Source of the DNA: Phaffia rhodozyma
Lineage: Eukaryota; Basidiomycota; Tremellomycetes; Cystofilobasidiales; Mrakiaceae
Assembly (NCBI GenBank): GCA_014706385.1
Contig: JACGZH010000009.1
Location: 248,001-312,000 of the forward strand
Length of the DNA: 64,000 nt
Direction of reading: 5' to 3'
The translations under genes were made by a program, and so were the position numbers. The notes under the pieces were generated by a model that made no database searches, had not been told where the DNA came from, and saw only the letters and a program-made list of their open reading frames with translations. Below are positions 24,386-36,090 of the stretch, piece after piece (position 1 is the first letter of the stretch; every line of letters starts with the position of its first letter).

Positions 24386-26423
24386 AAAGACGTATGTAAG
24401 TTGTGCGTAAACGTACGTGTGTATCGATGATTCGTTGTTTTTTCTTTTCTCTTTCTGTGTGTGATCATAATGTAGCATGTCTGTATGAGATCCTCATGCT
24501 TGAGTGTAATGGTAACGAGACGATTCGATGAGACTCAACCAACAGACTAGAGGAGATCGTAGCTTCAACAAGTATGAGCAGATCAAGAGAAGAAAGTCGG
24601 GTCGAGACTAATATGCTATCAGCTCTTGTTCTCTCATTTCAGTGAAGAGTGAGGATCATGGTTTGTTGTTCCTCCTTTTCTCTGATTGACCGATTCAAAC
24701 AAGATGACAGGATGTGGACGGTACGGAAATTTACATCAGGCATTTCAACAACCGGAGTTCTTGCCGGAGAAACCCTTGCTGGAAAGTGAAGAGGCGGCAG
24801 GAGAGTTGAATTACTCCATGTGAATTTGCTGGTTTTCAACGAATCAGCACTCATCGGTGGAAGAACGTATGTCTCTTTCCAATAGCAGATGTGATACCCG
24901 GCTTCCTCGCTTTCTTCTCTCCACGCCAAGAAGGCTGTTTATTTATTTATCTACTCCAAGATACAACAAGACAACGAATCCGGGTGACCGGTGTATTGTG
25001 GTTCGCCAGACGGTTCGTTTCCTATTGGTGAACCTGCCAATGATTGTCAACGGCGGATAGGATCTTTCCGTGTCAGATGGCCCTATATTCCTTGGATTGG
25101 ATGGAATTTCTTCTGTCTCCTTCTCCTTTTTTTTCTTTCTCTCTTTCCTTTCTCACCTCCCGTTGCTTCCCCATCCAGTACACTCTCTTATCAGTATTTT
25201 ATAGTCAATAATAGAAAGAGAAAAAAAAAAGAGTTGGCGATCTCTTCTTGTACAATAACCGAGATTTCTCTCTTCTGTTCTTTTTTTACTATTGTCATTG
25301 GCCGGCCATTCATCGTCAGAAAACGAACTATAAACGACAAGATCGAAAGAAAAAATGGGGGACGGAAACGAAAACCGACGATGTGACGCTGTTCGTTCTA
25401 TTAAAAAGAAAGCAAAGAAAACGAAGGACGATTGAGACAGAAGAGCGAATGACGGCTGTAGAAGTAGACCAATCCGAACAGAGTTGGCGGATCTTCTATG
25501 TCTTTATAGTTACAGATTCAAGAGAAAGGAACAGAAACACGCGTTACGGGGCATTAGCAGAGAGAGAGAGACGAAAAAGAAAGGGCAAGCGTGGAAAAAG
25601 GAACGATTGCTCTCCGGCATGCAGTACAGCTATTTTATGCAGGATGAGGCACGCCCACACAAAGTGACAATCAGATATTGACAGTAAATCAGATACGTCG
25701 GTGTGTGATCTCGATTCGATCGGCAGGTTCCTGTCTTCCCCAGACCCACACATAGATGTACCGTCCACGGCCGACGCATCCTCGCTCGCTCCGGATTGGC
25801 TCGATTGGACAGCAGTTCTATTTTTGGAGATAATGTGCTACTGTCCGTACAGCCCGAAAGAGGGGACCCTGAACGAAAATGTAGAGGCATGTCGAGAGAG
25901 CATATGACCGATGGTATATTGTCTGCGCCAAGAGAGAATGTGTGATCCAGTCATGGTGCCTGAGGCCGTGTGCTGAATGCCCGCCGCTGTGTGGCCAGGC
26001 GCCTCGTGAAAGCACAGGGGCCCGGGACCTTTCTAGGTTTTTAATCAGATATGGCTGAACATTGCCCGACTGCCTGTTTTCCCTTCTCTTCTTCGTCTCC
26101 TTTCATCGTTTATTTTCTTCCCTTCCGCTTCCCCGCTCACGCTCGTCGCTCGTTGGTTCAATTTTTTTACTGTTGTTTTTTTGGTTCCCTCTATAGATTT
26201 TTTTTTATTCGTTTCATTCCTCCGGTTTCTGTGTGGTTGTCCGTGGTGCATCCTCCGTGTGGCAAGTGGGCAGCTGGCAACGGAAATACTAATCGGATAG
26301 CTCTGCGATCAGACTAAGAACGAAGGATATAAGAGCAGCTTCTTCCCATTGCTCCTTGCCTCTCTTTTTCTTCTTCTCTTCAAGTCTATACTGTGTGTAT
26401 CAAACGCCTTCCATTAGCCCAGT
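24386..26423. other. Largest gene-free stretch; FTR1 upstream region
   Basis: I find no convincing gene in these 2 kb. The first 250 bases are the 3' flank of the Acinus-like gene. One 38-residue plus-strand frame beginning MTGCGRYGNLHQAFQQPEF (ATG at about 24703) is open to TGA but too short to trust. A minus-strand frame (24639-24929) has no family resemblance. From 25130 to 25700 there are homopolymeric A/T runs and GA-rich tracts. From 26060 to 26220 the plus strand is T/C-rich, resembling a leader. Three ATCAGATA boxes are listed separately. The likely role is a long FTR1 promoter. Confidence 0.55.
25670..26052 (+). promoter_or_regulatory. Three GATA-type ATCAGATA boxes upstream of FTR1
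   Basis: ATCAGATA is found at 25670-25677, 25688-25695 and 26044-26051. The next base is T, C and T respectively. Fungal iron-regulatory GATA repressors (Urbs1, Fep1, Sfu1, SreA) bind ATC(A/T)GATAA-like sites, so each copy matches all but the last base. A related CTGATAAG occurs on the minus strand near 25186-25193. The boxes lie about 370-755 bases upstream of the iron-permease start codon. Function is inferred from sequence and context only. Confidence 0.4.
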
Positions 26424-28366
26424 ATGACCCAGGATATCTTTTCCGTCCCCATCTTCTTCATCATCTGTATGTCCTGGCTTCCTATTTGTGTATGTATGAT
26501 ACCCGTCAGCTGTTGGCGTACCTTCTACTGATACCTTTTCTTCCTTTCCTCTCACCTTCTCACTTGCCTTGTTTCCCCTCTTGATATATCTCTTCTTCAC
26601 ACGCACATCCAGTCCGAGAGACGATCGAGGCTGGTATCGTTATCTCCGTGCTGCTCTCTTTGTGAGTGTTCATTTATATCCTCGTTCTCACTTGCCTTGT
26701 TCCTTCGGACCAAAGCTCATTTCTTGTTCCGGTCTGTCATCCCTTTCTCGCAGCGTTGAACAGCTTGTGTACGGTTCGAAGTTTGATGCCGTCGATGCTG
26801 CAGATGAGGAGAGGCAGGTCAAGGGAATGATTCGACGAATGAGAACTCAGGTCGGTCACTTTCCACATCTGGGTCCTCATCTGCAACCTTTTTACTCACT
26901 CAATCAATTACACTACACCCCTCATCCAGATTTGGTTCGGTGCTTTCTCTGGTCTCTTCATCGCTCTCGCTATCGGTGCCGCTTTCATCGCCGTCTGGTA
27001 CACCAAGGTCACCGATCTCTGGGGTCAGTCCGAGGCTCTCTGGGAGGGTATCTTCTCCATCGTCGCTTCCGGTGTCATCATGGTCATGGGTATCGCCTTC
27101 TTGTCAGTCTCCACTCTCAATTTTCTCTTCTTTGATTCATCTTGTCCTGCGCACATTTACTGACATCCTCTATCTTCTTCCGTCATAGGCGACTCGACCG
27201 AGCTCGAGCCAAGTGGAGAATTAAGCTCCAGGCTGCTTTCAACCAACAGCAATATGAGAACGTCGCTGTTGACTCTCGACCGGTCACCAGATGGGAAGCC
27301 TTTGTCTCGATCTTTAGGAAATCAAAGTCCAACGACGTCGAGGCCGGTCAGAACAAGCAGGGTCGATCCGCCAAGTGGGCTTTGTTCCTCTTGCCTTTTA
27401 TCACTGTCCTCCGAGAGGGTCTCGAGGCCGTCGTTTTCGTTGCTGGTGTATGTGTTCTTGTCGTTTTTGATTGCACTGCCTATTTACATTTAGCTTACCC
27501 CGTTCGCTATTCTTGCCCCCTCTCAGGTTTCTATCTCTCAACCTGCTAAGGCTACCCCGCTCCCTGTTGTTATTGGTCTGATTGCCGGTCTCATTGTACG
27601 TTTGTCGTGATTGATTGCCGTCCTTTAATCCTACAGCCCACCCCTTACCTTCCTTGCGCTCGTTCTACAGGTTGGGTTCTTGATCTACCGAGGAGGATCT
27701 GCCTTTGCTCTTCACACTTTCTTGATCATCTCGACCTGCTTCTTGTTCTGCATCGGTGCCGGTCTTTTCAGCAAGGGTGTCTACTTCTGCGAGTACTACC
27801 CGTGGGCCTCCAAGGTCGGAGGTGATGTGGCCGAGTCCGGAGAGGGTCCTGGTTCGTACAATGTCGGTGGTTCCAACATTGTTTGGCACGTCAACTACGG
27901 AAACCCCGAGATCAACAGCAACGGAGGATGGATGATCTTTAACGCCATCTTCGGAGTGCGTTTCTGCTTCTATTTCTTTTTCTTCTCCATCTCATCTCTA
28001 AACAGTTTACTAACTTTCCCACTTCTTTCTTCCCTTAACTTCTTCCTTTTCCAGTGGAACAACACCGCCACCGCTGCCACTGTTTCATCCTACTGCTGCT
28101 ACTGGATCGCCATCATGCTCATTCTGTTCCAAGCCAAGTGGAAGGAGGGCCGATTTGCCTTGTTTGGTTACAAGTCCAAGAGTCTGCGGGAGCGAGAGGC
28201 TCGACGGGAGCAGGCCCTGTACACCTCTGAGAAGACTTCCGAGCACGACTCCAGGGAGAAGCACTCGTCCGAGGATGATGATAGCGTCCCCAAGACCAGT
28301 CCCACCAACGAGGACGTCCAGATGTTTGTCCCTGGTTTCCAGCAGGACAGCCGAAGGGCCATCTGA
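26424..28366 (+). CDS. FTR1: High-affinity iron permease Ftr1
   Basis: Plasma-membrane permease that imports Fe(III) produced by a partner multicopper ferroxidase (Fet3 type). Seven or eight exons. ATG at 26424 gives MTQDIFSVPIFFII, spliced to 'FRETIEAGIVISVLLSF', which carries the first RExxE iron-binding motif (RETIE) in the first helix. Further helices follow: 'IWFGAFSGLFIALAIGAAF', 'EGIFSIVASGVIMVMGIAFL', and 'LFLLPFITVLREGLEAVVF', with the second motif REGLE. After 'VGFLIYRGGSAFALHTFLII' comes the extracellular region ('YNVGGSNIVWHVNYGNPE', 'GGWMIFNAIFGWNN'). The last helix is 'YWIAIMLILFQAKWKEGRFA'. The cytosolic tail is Lys/Glu/Ser-rich and could carry regulatory phosphorylation. Seven hydrophobic segments fit the family. 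The usual ferroxidase partner is not in this window. Confidence 0.95.
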
Positions 28367-29276
28367 ACGGGTTCTTTCGATTTTCTCTTCTTTCTTTCTC
28401 TCACATTTGGGCTGTTTGATATTTCGATCCCAGGAATCTCTCTTTATCTCTACATACGTTTTTTGAACCTTCTATCTTGGTTCCCTTCTCATCTATTCGA
28501 GGTTACACATCTCTACCTAGTTCCACACCAATCATTTCACGGTGCATTTTTTTATCTGCTCCCTTCATACTATATAACCGCGTTTATCCTTAAAATACTC
28601 CCTTTTCTTCTCTCTTGTGAACGATCCGAAAAGGGGCCCGTTCACCAGAGATCTAGCATATGTAAATCCCTTCTAATTTCCTCTCCTTCGGGAACCAAGA
28701 AAGAAAAGACAGATTTTCTCCTGTACTCAACATCATATAGATTGGCTTTTACTCCTTATCAACTCGACACCGTGAACCGACGATGATTGTTGACCGGCTA
28801 CCGGATAATAGAGAACACTGCAAGTGGCATTTAGTTCTGAGAGTGATAGTGGACCGGCTATTGTTTTTCTTGTCATATCTGGTTTCGATCTTCTTCGTTC
28901 TCAACGTTTTGACAAGATCCATCACGAATAATGATTTACAATCCGGAACAAGATCTCTCCGAATGTCATGACTCGAGTCAATAAGGAAGGACGAATAGAG
29001 ACATCAAATGATAAAATATTGATAATGGAGGCATGAAAAAGAGAGAAAGACAGATGTCGAGTCATTACTGTTTATACGATGAGATGTCGTTTGATAGGAA
29101 GGAAATAGGAGATGACCAAGGGTGTAGTCCATATTTATGTCAAATACCTCGGTCGACGAGACCTTATCCTTCTTTCTTCTCTTCTTCACTCTACTCATCA
29201 TTCAGTCTAGTTCAGTCTAATCTTAAGGAACACCTAAATAAAACGAGAAGAAAAGAGAGACAAGTAGATCTGAAGG
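28367..29276. other. Spacer between FTR1 and the nitrilase gene
   Basis: The first 250 bases are T/C-rich and probably form the FTR1 3' untranslated region. The remainder is mixed, then purine-rich just before the nitrilase start ('aaaacgagaagaaaagagagacaag'), unusual since most plus-strand leaders here are pyrimidine-rich. Two copies of GACCGGCTA occur at 28792-28800 and 28851-28859. No gene is seen. Confidence 0.55.
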
Positions 29277-30750
29277 ATGAAAATCAAGGTATCAGTAGCT
29301 CAATGCGGGACAGCAGGATACGACGTTGATAAGACGTTAGATCGAATGGAGGGTTATGTTCAGGAAGCTAAGGCCGTTGGGAGTCAACTCGTTTTGTTTC
29401 CTGAGGCTTTGTATGTTCTCGCCTCTTTCTTTTCTTTCTTTTCTTCTTCTTCAAACTCGGGTCTAGGGTGTGAAATTCATCTGACCCTGGCTCTTTTCTA
29501 TCAATGATGAATCTGCCGGCTGTGATGTGGGACGAGATAGCGTTGGAGGTTACCCAAAAGTCAGTCGGGCCGTGTGTGTTCTTTCTTCAATCTATCGACC
29601 CCATGGGTTGAATAGCGCTTTGAGATCATCTTATCGATTCGTATTTGCAAGCGCGTGTACTTACCTAAACGTTCCTGCCTTCATCTTACTTGCTTCTTTA
29701 CTCTTGACCGTCTAGTTCGAATCTTTCGGAGCAGTCGTAGGTACCCGATCAGCGGCCGGTCGTCAAACTTTCGCCGCGTATCACAAAGCCGCAATCACAA
29801 TCCCCGGTCCAGCAAACACTCGGATCGAGGATATCGCCAGGCGTTCCGGCGTGTTCATCATCACTGGTTTGATCGAAAAGGATGGGGGAACGCTCTATTG
29901 CGTCGTCGGGTTTTACAGTCCTACCGAAGGTCTGGTCTACAAGAGGCGAAAGGTAAGGAAAAACGTTCCGACTCGAGCTTTCACGCGGTCTGAAATTGAG
30001 CTGATGGGCGTGTGGAGATTTCAGTGATCCAGTTGATGCCCACGGCTAGTGAGAAACTCATCTGGGGGTTCGGTGATGGCTCGACTATCTCTGCCGTCAC
30101 CCACACCTTTCCTTCCGCTGCTGCCGAGGTCGATGTGGGTGCCGTCGATGGGCCTGCCGCCCAAGCGCCCACGCTCGCATCCAACTCTGAGAGTTCACCG
30201 GTCGTAATCGGTTCTGCAATCTGTTGGGAAAACATGATGCCTCTCCTTCGACAACACTTCTGGAACCAAGGCGTTCAGATTCACTGCACGCCTACCGTCG
30301 ATGGAAGGGAAAACTGGCAGAGCACGATCAAACATCTGGCGATGGAGGGAAGATGTTTCGTGTTGAACGCTTGTCAGGTGAGTGACTGCCCTTGATTTTT
30401 ATTAGGATGCCGTTGGGCATGCGAGGCAAGCAAGCAAGGGAGACAAGGCTGATGAGGATTGTTTTTTTCCCCTGGTTGTGACAGTTTGCTCAACAAAAAG
30501 TACGTTCTCACCTGACTCTTGAACGGATACAAACACGATCGGTCTTCTTACGTGTTCTGCTCGAAAATCCACTCTAGGATTATCCGGAAGGGCACCCAAT
30601 CGAAGGACCGGTTGACCCGGAGGGTATCATGATTGCCGGTGGAAGTGTGATCGTGTCGCCCTTGGGAGAGGTTCTCGCCGGGCCTCTTAGAGGGAAAGCA
30701 GGGTTCGTCGATCTTTTTGTCTTTTCATTCTGGACTCTGAGCTTTTCTTT

Positions 30751-30795
<45 letters not shown>

Positions 30796-31047
30796 TACAT
30801 GCTAACTCTGTGCTGTTTGGGATGACAAATGAGCAGATTGATCTCTGCAGTGTTGGATCTGGATGAAATTCTAGGAGCAAAGCTTGACCTCGATAACGCC
30901 GGCCACTATACTCGGTTCGTGCTATACTTCCTTCTCACATTTTAAAGCGACGGTTTCACTCAAGTGCATTTCAATCTGATATGGTTGGTTTCATGGGCTC
31001 AAATTTGTAGACCCGACATTTTCAAGCTCGAGGTCAACGGAAAATGA
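29277..31047 (+). CDS. Nitrilase-family hydrolase
   Basis: Carbon-nitrogen hydrolase of the aliphatic-nitrilase branch, which would convert a nitrile to an acid and ammonia. Starts [18 protein letters not shown] at 29277. Exons join as 'LVLFPEAFVGGYPK' (catalytic Glu), '[17 protein letters not shown]', '[20 protein letters not shown]' (catalytic Lys) and '[17 protein letters not shown]' (nucleophilic Cys). Then come '[19 protein letters not shown]', '[16 protein letters not shown]', '[19 protein letters not shown]' and '[20 protein letters not shown]', with stop at 31045-31047. The Glu-Lys-Cys triad is complete. At least eight exons, one as short as five codons (FAQQK). An intron holds a (TG)n microsatellite at 30754-30794. 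Substrate cannot be told from sequence. It sits between two iron-uptake genes. Confidence 0.92.
30754..30794 (+). repeat. (TG)n microsatellite, about 20 units
   Basis: An uninterrupted 41-base TG run, inside the intron between the nitrilase exons ending '..GPLRGKAG' and starting '[10 protein letters not shown]'. It is the longest pure dinucleotide run in the window. Confidence 0.98.
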
Positions 31048-32525
31048 TGGGGAGACGCGAATAGAGTCAATAGCTTTGGGGAGAAGAAAAGAGGTTGCTC
31101 GAGAGTTCAGTGTAGAACATAGGGATGAAAGCGTGTTCGACTTTGGTGTATGTAGATGATCAACGCAGATCCCTCATATATGCGAACATGTATGTGTATG
31201 CGTCGTATTTGTGATTTGGCCAGTCGATTTGATACTCTCTACTGTGCATCAGCAGTCATTATTCCTCCTCCTTTCTGATCTCTCTCAACAGCCCTGGGCT
31301 ATTCACTGGTCGCTCAAGATGTTTTCTTCCTATTTGCTACCGAAAAGAATTAAACATGCCAGCAACCTTTGATGTTGGCTCGCAAGCGTCCGAGAGACGG
31401 AGACAGGGAGAGGGACGGATACGAGGACGAAGAATGTAAACGACTACATGTGGTGAACAATAAGCTTGTGGTCTTGTTTTTCTTATGATCAAAGTTCTAG
31501 ACCTAGGCTCGATAGTCTTTTCTAGCCTTCTCTTTCTCTTTCTTATCCTTTCTTTCAATTTTTTTTCGGCCACAGACTGCCTTGTACTCAAGGTGCTTCT
31601 GTGGGGTGCGCCGAGCTCTCTCTCTCTCTCTCTTGAAAAGAGCTGACGAATATCATTGCGTCGTTGGATTTCTTCCAAGCGATCCAGACAAGACAAAGTC
31701 TCTGGACAGCACTGAAAAACAATATAAACAGAACGAAAAGGACATTCTGGCCGAGATCGGTCGGACGAGGAAGGGAAAAAGAACATCTTTGTTTCAATCG
31801 ATCCGCACAAGACGGATGAACTGAATCAGAAGAAACGATAATCGAGTAGAACGAAGACATGCCCAAGAAAAGAAAATCCGGCCGAACTCGAGAGAGAATA
31901 TTAATGCATAACTCGCCTGGTCTAATCTGATTGGCTCGCTTATGTGCCTCAACTGATCTACAGACCTCGCTTGGCCACCGACTGCCCAGATTCGACATGC
32001 CGTTCTGTTACTGGCGCTTCTACAGTCAATCGTCTTCCAAGACAAAGGCCCTGGTACGCAGTCGTACCTGAAGGAATAGACGGGATTAAGGCACGAAGGC
32101 TGAATCGCCGTTTGTCGGCAGGTACGCAATCTGATTTGCTGAGCGTCCACCATCATCGGATGTCTTCGGTGTTTCAAGCGTTGATCGGCGAAATTACGAG
32201 TCGGTTAGCAGCCTGGTGGAGCACACGGGCTCTGTAAAAGTAATCTGATTATTTTGTCTGATTATTCTGCCCTTGAATCTCCCTTTTTTTGCTATACCAA
32301 GGATGGAAGGAATTAAGAAAAAGTTCACTCAACGGCACAAGAATTTTTTTCTTCGTCCAGAGAATATAAAGATCCAGACGAGAGGGAAAATCATTTCTGT
32401 TTCTGTTCTCTTTCTTTGAGAAACTTACACTTTACTCTTTCTTTGATTTTAAAGAAGAGAAAGATCACGAACAAACCAGCCTAACCCCTCCTTCCGTCTA
32501 GTTTTCTTCCACCACATTCAGAAGA
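31048..32525. other. Spacer upstream of the siderophore transporter
   Basis: I see no gene in these 1.5 kb. 31500-31640 holds T/C-rich sequence with a (TC) run near 31616-31634. Minus-strand frames at 31337-31998 lack any family resemblance. Around 32260-32460 the plus strand becomes T-rich with short A runs, a likely transporter promoter and leader. I found no exact ATC(A/T)GATAA box here. GATAA-type cores (GGATAA on the minus strand near 31544, CGATAA near 31837) are single and weak. Confidence 0.5.
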
Positions 32526-35278
32526 ATGTCAGACACCCACACCGACTACGAGGCGAACAAGCGTATCGTTTCTGAAGAGGCTGGTCAGCAATACGCCGCC
32601 TACACACTCGAGAAGCACGATGTTCACGACACCGAGATGCAGCCCGGAGTGGCAAAGGTCGAGGCTGCCCAGGCCGTTTGGACTCCACTGAGCAAATGGG
32701 CCTTGCTGATCTCGTAAGTCTTGTTTGTAGCCTGATTGAATGCGCACACACGCAGTCCTCTTGCCGCTTGTTCTGATTCGTTCGATCCCTCATCTCTGTC
32801 CTCCCCATTCAGAATTGGACTCGCCTCATATGTGTACTCTCTCGATGGTGTCACTGTAAGGTCTTACGTTCTGTCTGAACTCAACCCCACTTCGATACTG
32901 ATTACTGCATATCTTGCGGGTGCATCTAGACCTATCTATTTCTCTACCAGGCCACCTCAACCGTTCTTGACCACTCTCTCTCCGGAACGGTCACCACTGC
33001 TGCTGCGATCATTATCGCGGTAGGAAAGCCTGCGTTCGCCAAGTTTGCTGATGTGTATGTCTTCTGTTCTGCTAGCATCCGTTTTCCGTGGCAATATTGA
33101 TGGTTTCTTTTCTACTTTTTCCCTCTCCTCTCAGCTTTGGACGAGGGGAGACGTACATCATTTCGGTCGTTGCCTATATTGTAGGCTACGCCGTTATCGC
33201 CTCTGCCAGCACCATCAACCAGGTTGCCGGTGGAGATGTTATCTACAGTTTTGGATACACTGGTCTTCAGATCCTCACCCAGATCATCGTTCGTTTTCTC
33301 ATACTTTGAACTGTTCATTTTGAAAGCTCAGCTCATGTTTTTCTATTTTCTGAACAGCTTGCAGATATTACAACCCTACGATGGCGTGCATTTGCCTCTG
33401 GACTCTGCACTATGCCCTTCGTCATCAATGCCTTTGTTGGTAGTAATATCGCCGCCGCTATCAATCCCAACTGGCGATGGGGATACGGAATTTTCGTATG
33501 TTCTTTGGTCCTTTTCTCTTCAGCTTCAATCGTCTCCGCTAAATGCTGACAAGGTCCGATTGCTCACCTGTCTCCAATTATGTTCATAGTGTATTATCAT
33601 CCCTGTCTGCGTCCTGCCCATTATCATCACTCTCCTTTGGGCCCAGCGTAAAGCAAAGAAAGCTGCCCTTCTTAGAGTGCCCACCCTCGCTACCGCCGCT
33701 TTGTCTCCTCCCGAGTACATCGCCGCTAGTGTCCCCGTCCACACCACCGCCACTGGAGATGACGGGGTGGACGCCGGACTTAACGTTGTTCCACAGATCT
33801 ACCAGACCGGATTCAAGAACTTCGGTGCTACCTTAAAGGGTCTTTTCATCGAGATGGATGTACGTTGTGCTTTTTCTAGTCAACTTTCCAAACAAAAAAG
33901 ACAAGATCCTTTTCTGAACTGATCTCTTCTTCTGTTATTATTTAGATTATCGGTCTTATCTTGATCGCCGCCACGCTTGCACTCGTCCTTCTTCCTCTGG
34001 GTCTTGCTCCTAAAGCCCTCAGAGGATGGAAAACTCCCAGCATGGTGAGCGCCGACCTGACACCACCTCTATCACTGCTTCACTCAAGATTAACTTTGTT
34101 TCCTGTGTTATGTAAATAAGATTGTCATGATCGTCCTCGGAGTCTGTCTTATCCCTGTCACCGTCATCTACGAAGTCAAGATTGCCAAAAAGCCTGTTGC
34201 ACCTTACCGATTCTTCAAAAACCGAAACATCTCGGCCGCTTGTGCCATCGGTTTCCTCGACTTTGTGTCTTTCTACTTGAGCTACACTTACCGTCAGTAT
34301 CCAGCTTCTCAAAATTGCTCTCTCAAATCAGCGTGACTGACTTCTTTAGAATGGGATTTCATTTTGACTGCTAGTGTACTCCTTCGTTTATGTGTCTCAG
34401 CCCACCTGGAGTCCAGTGAACTTGAACTATTTTGCATACACCCAGTCCATCGCTCTTTGCGTACGTCGATTGTCCTTTTTTTCCACACCTCTTCTTTCAT
34501 TCCTCGTTGACGATCTGTTGTAATATCTGTTCGGCATATTTTCAGGTCTTTGGATTCTTGGCCGGTATCCTTATGGTCTTTACTAGAAATCTCAAGTGGA
34601 CTCTCTTTGGTGGTCTGTTGATCCGACTGCTTGGAGTTGGTATCATGATTCACTCCCGAGGAGGTAACGGTAGCGCTGCTGAGGTTCGTCCATCACCTGT
34701 TATTTTGTTCTTCTTCGTTTCGGTTCTAGATCCGACTTGACTGTGTTTTCCCCTTGTCGTATGTACAGCTTGTTATGACCCAAGTCCTTCAAGGAATGGG
34801 CGGAGGTTTCGCCGCCATCTGCCTTCAAGTTGCTGCCCAGGCTCGAGTTCCTCATGTCGATGTTGCCACCGTGACCGCGCTTGTGCTGTTGATCACTGAG
34901 GTTGGAAACAGTGTGGGTTCTGCCGTGGCCACTGCCGTTTGGACTTCTCAGATGCCCGCCGCTTTGGCCAAATACGTCCCCGGAAATAACGCGACTTTGA
35001 ACGCCGAGCTATACGCTTCAATCACCATCATCGCCGCTTATCCTGCTGCCGATCCGATTCGAGTTGGAGCTATCCATGCTTACGATTATGTGATGAGGAA
35101 CTTGTGCATCGGGGCCACGGTCGTAGCCGTCTTCCCTCCGATCATCGCCTTCTTCTTCGTTGACGACGTCAGGCTTGGAGATGTTCAAAACGTTTACGAC
35201 GGACGTGATCTTTCTGGTCGATTGACGGGAGAGATCGACGAGTCATCGCCCAACCATCCCAACAACATCAAGAACTAG
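32526..35278 (+). CDS. SIT1: Siderophore-iron transporter (MFS, Sit1/Arn family)
   Basis: Plasma-membrane proton symporter that takes up ferric siderophores. About eleven exons. ATG at 32526, then a roughly 55-residue hydrophilic N-terminus. The first helix reads 'WALLISIGLASYVYSLDGVT', characteristic of this family, followed by 'TVTTAAAIIIAVGKPAFAKF', 'ADVFGRGETYIISVVAYIVG', 'FGYTGLQILTQIILADITTL' and 'RWRAFASGLCTMPFVINAF'. The second half has 'IIGLILIAATLALVLLPLGL', 'YRFFKNRNISAACAIGFLDF', 'YLYSFVYVSQPTWSPVNLNY', 'VMTQVLQGMGGGFAAICLQV' and 'VLLITEVGNSVGSAVATAVW'. Fourteen hydrophobic segments can be placed approximately. The extracellular loop before the last helix ('YVPGNNATLNAELYASI') also fits fungal siderophore transporters. 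Which siderophore is carried is unknown. Its neighbour FTR1 suggests shared iron control. Confidence 0.94.
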
Positions 35279-36090
35279 AATCGGGAATCAGTCTCGTAAA
35301 GGGTTATAGTGGTTTTCAAATTCATTTTGTTTTTGTTTTATGATTGTTTTTGCTTTCTTTTCTCCTTAATATCATCGTCTGTCGTTGTTTCCACTCTACC
35401 GGATTGTTCTTTCTTTTTGTGCAGGTGTTTATTTCGTGCTTCCGTCCATATAGATATCGTAAAATACTTTTTCCTTACTATCTCTCACCCGCAATTTAAA
35501 AACACCTTCTGTTATCTCGTATAAGTCATCTTGTCCTATTGCCTAATCATCTCTTCTCTCTACCTCTGTGCTTTCTTGTACCCTTTCGCCTCTCATCTTT
35601 CATTGAATAAGGAAAAACATCATCCTGAAAATAATATGTTTCTTTTCCTTTGTAAACATAGTAGGCAGCGACAAAAGTAAGGCAAGAACCCGTTGAGAGA
35701 ACAAACTATCAAACATATGGATGCGATCAACTTCTTGACTAAACAGATAGTCTGATGTTCTGATCGTTAGGTCTTACAGAACAAGCGAGGTTTTATCATG
35801 GTGTTTTATCATGGTATATGAAATGAATGTGGGTGTTCGATATTCAGTACTTCGTAGTCCGTTAAATCGCGCATTGCATATAAAGATAAAACTGAACCGA
35901 GAAAGCAGCGAAGGAGAAGAGGGTGTGTACGTTTGTGCATGTGTACGTTTAGACGAGAGAAAGATGAATGAACGGTCGATCCTGAACATTGAATGATGCA
36001 CGTCAATACAGAGTGAAAAGGAAAGGGCGAGAGTGGTAAGGGAATGAAGAGAAATAGAGGAAGATGCTGAATCTAAATCCTGGATTTGGA
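35279..36090. other. Convergent spacer, SIT1 / MSP1
   Basis: Plus strand is T/C-rich to about 35600 (SIT1 3' flank). It turns purine-rich from about 35880 to 36075 (MSP1 3' flank on the other strand). A direct repeat TTTTATCATGGT occurs twice in tandem at about 35791-35815. No gene is seen. Confidence 0.6.

Noticed and set aside
24703..24820. 38-residue frame MTGCGRYGNLHQ... considered as a metallothionein-like peptide near the iron genes
   Set aside because: It has only one cysteine and no spliced continuation or family resemblance.
25480..25700. GA-rich and A-rich stretch considered as a transposon remnant
   Set aside because: No terminal repeats, target-site duplication or transposase-like frame can be seen on either strand.
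31337..31998. Overlapping minus-strand frames of 136-157 codons before the siderophore transporter
   Set aside because: They have Arg/Ser-rich composition with no motif, and the two frames contradict each other. They look like ordinary intergenic sequence.
35791..35815. Tandem TTTTATCATGGT repeat considered as a terminator or regulatory element
   Set aside because: There are only two copies, without dyad symmetry, in a convergent spacer. It is noted but not called as functional.
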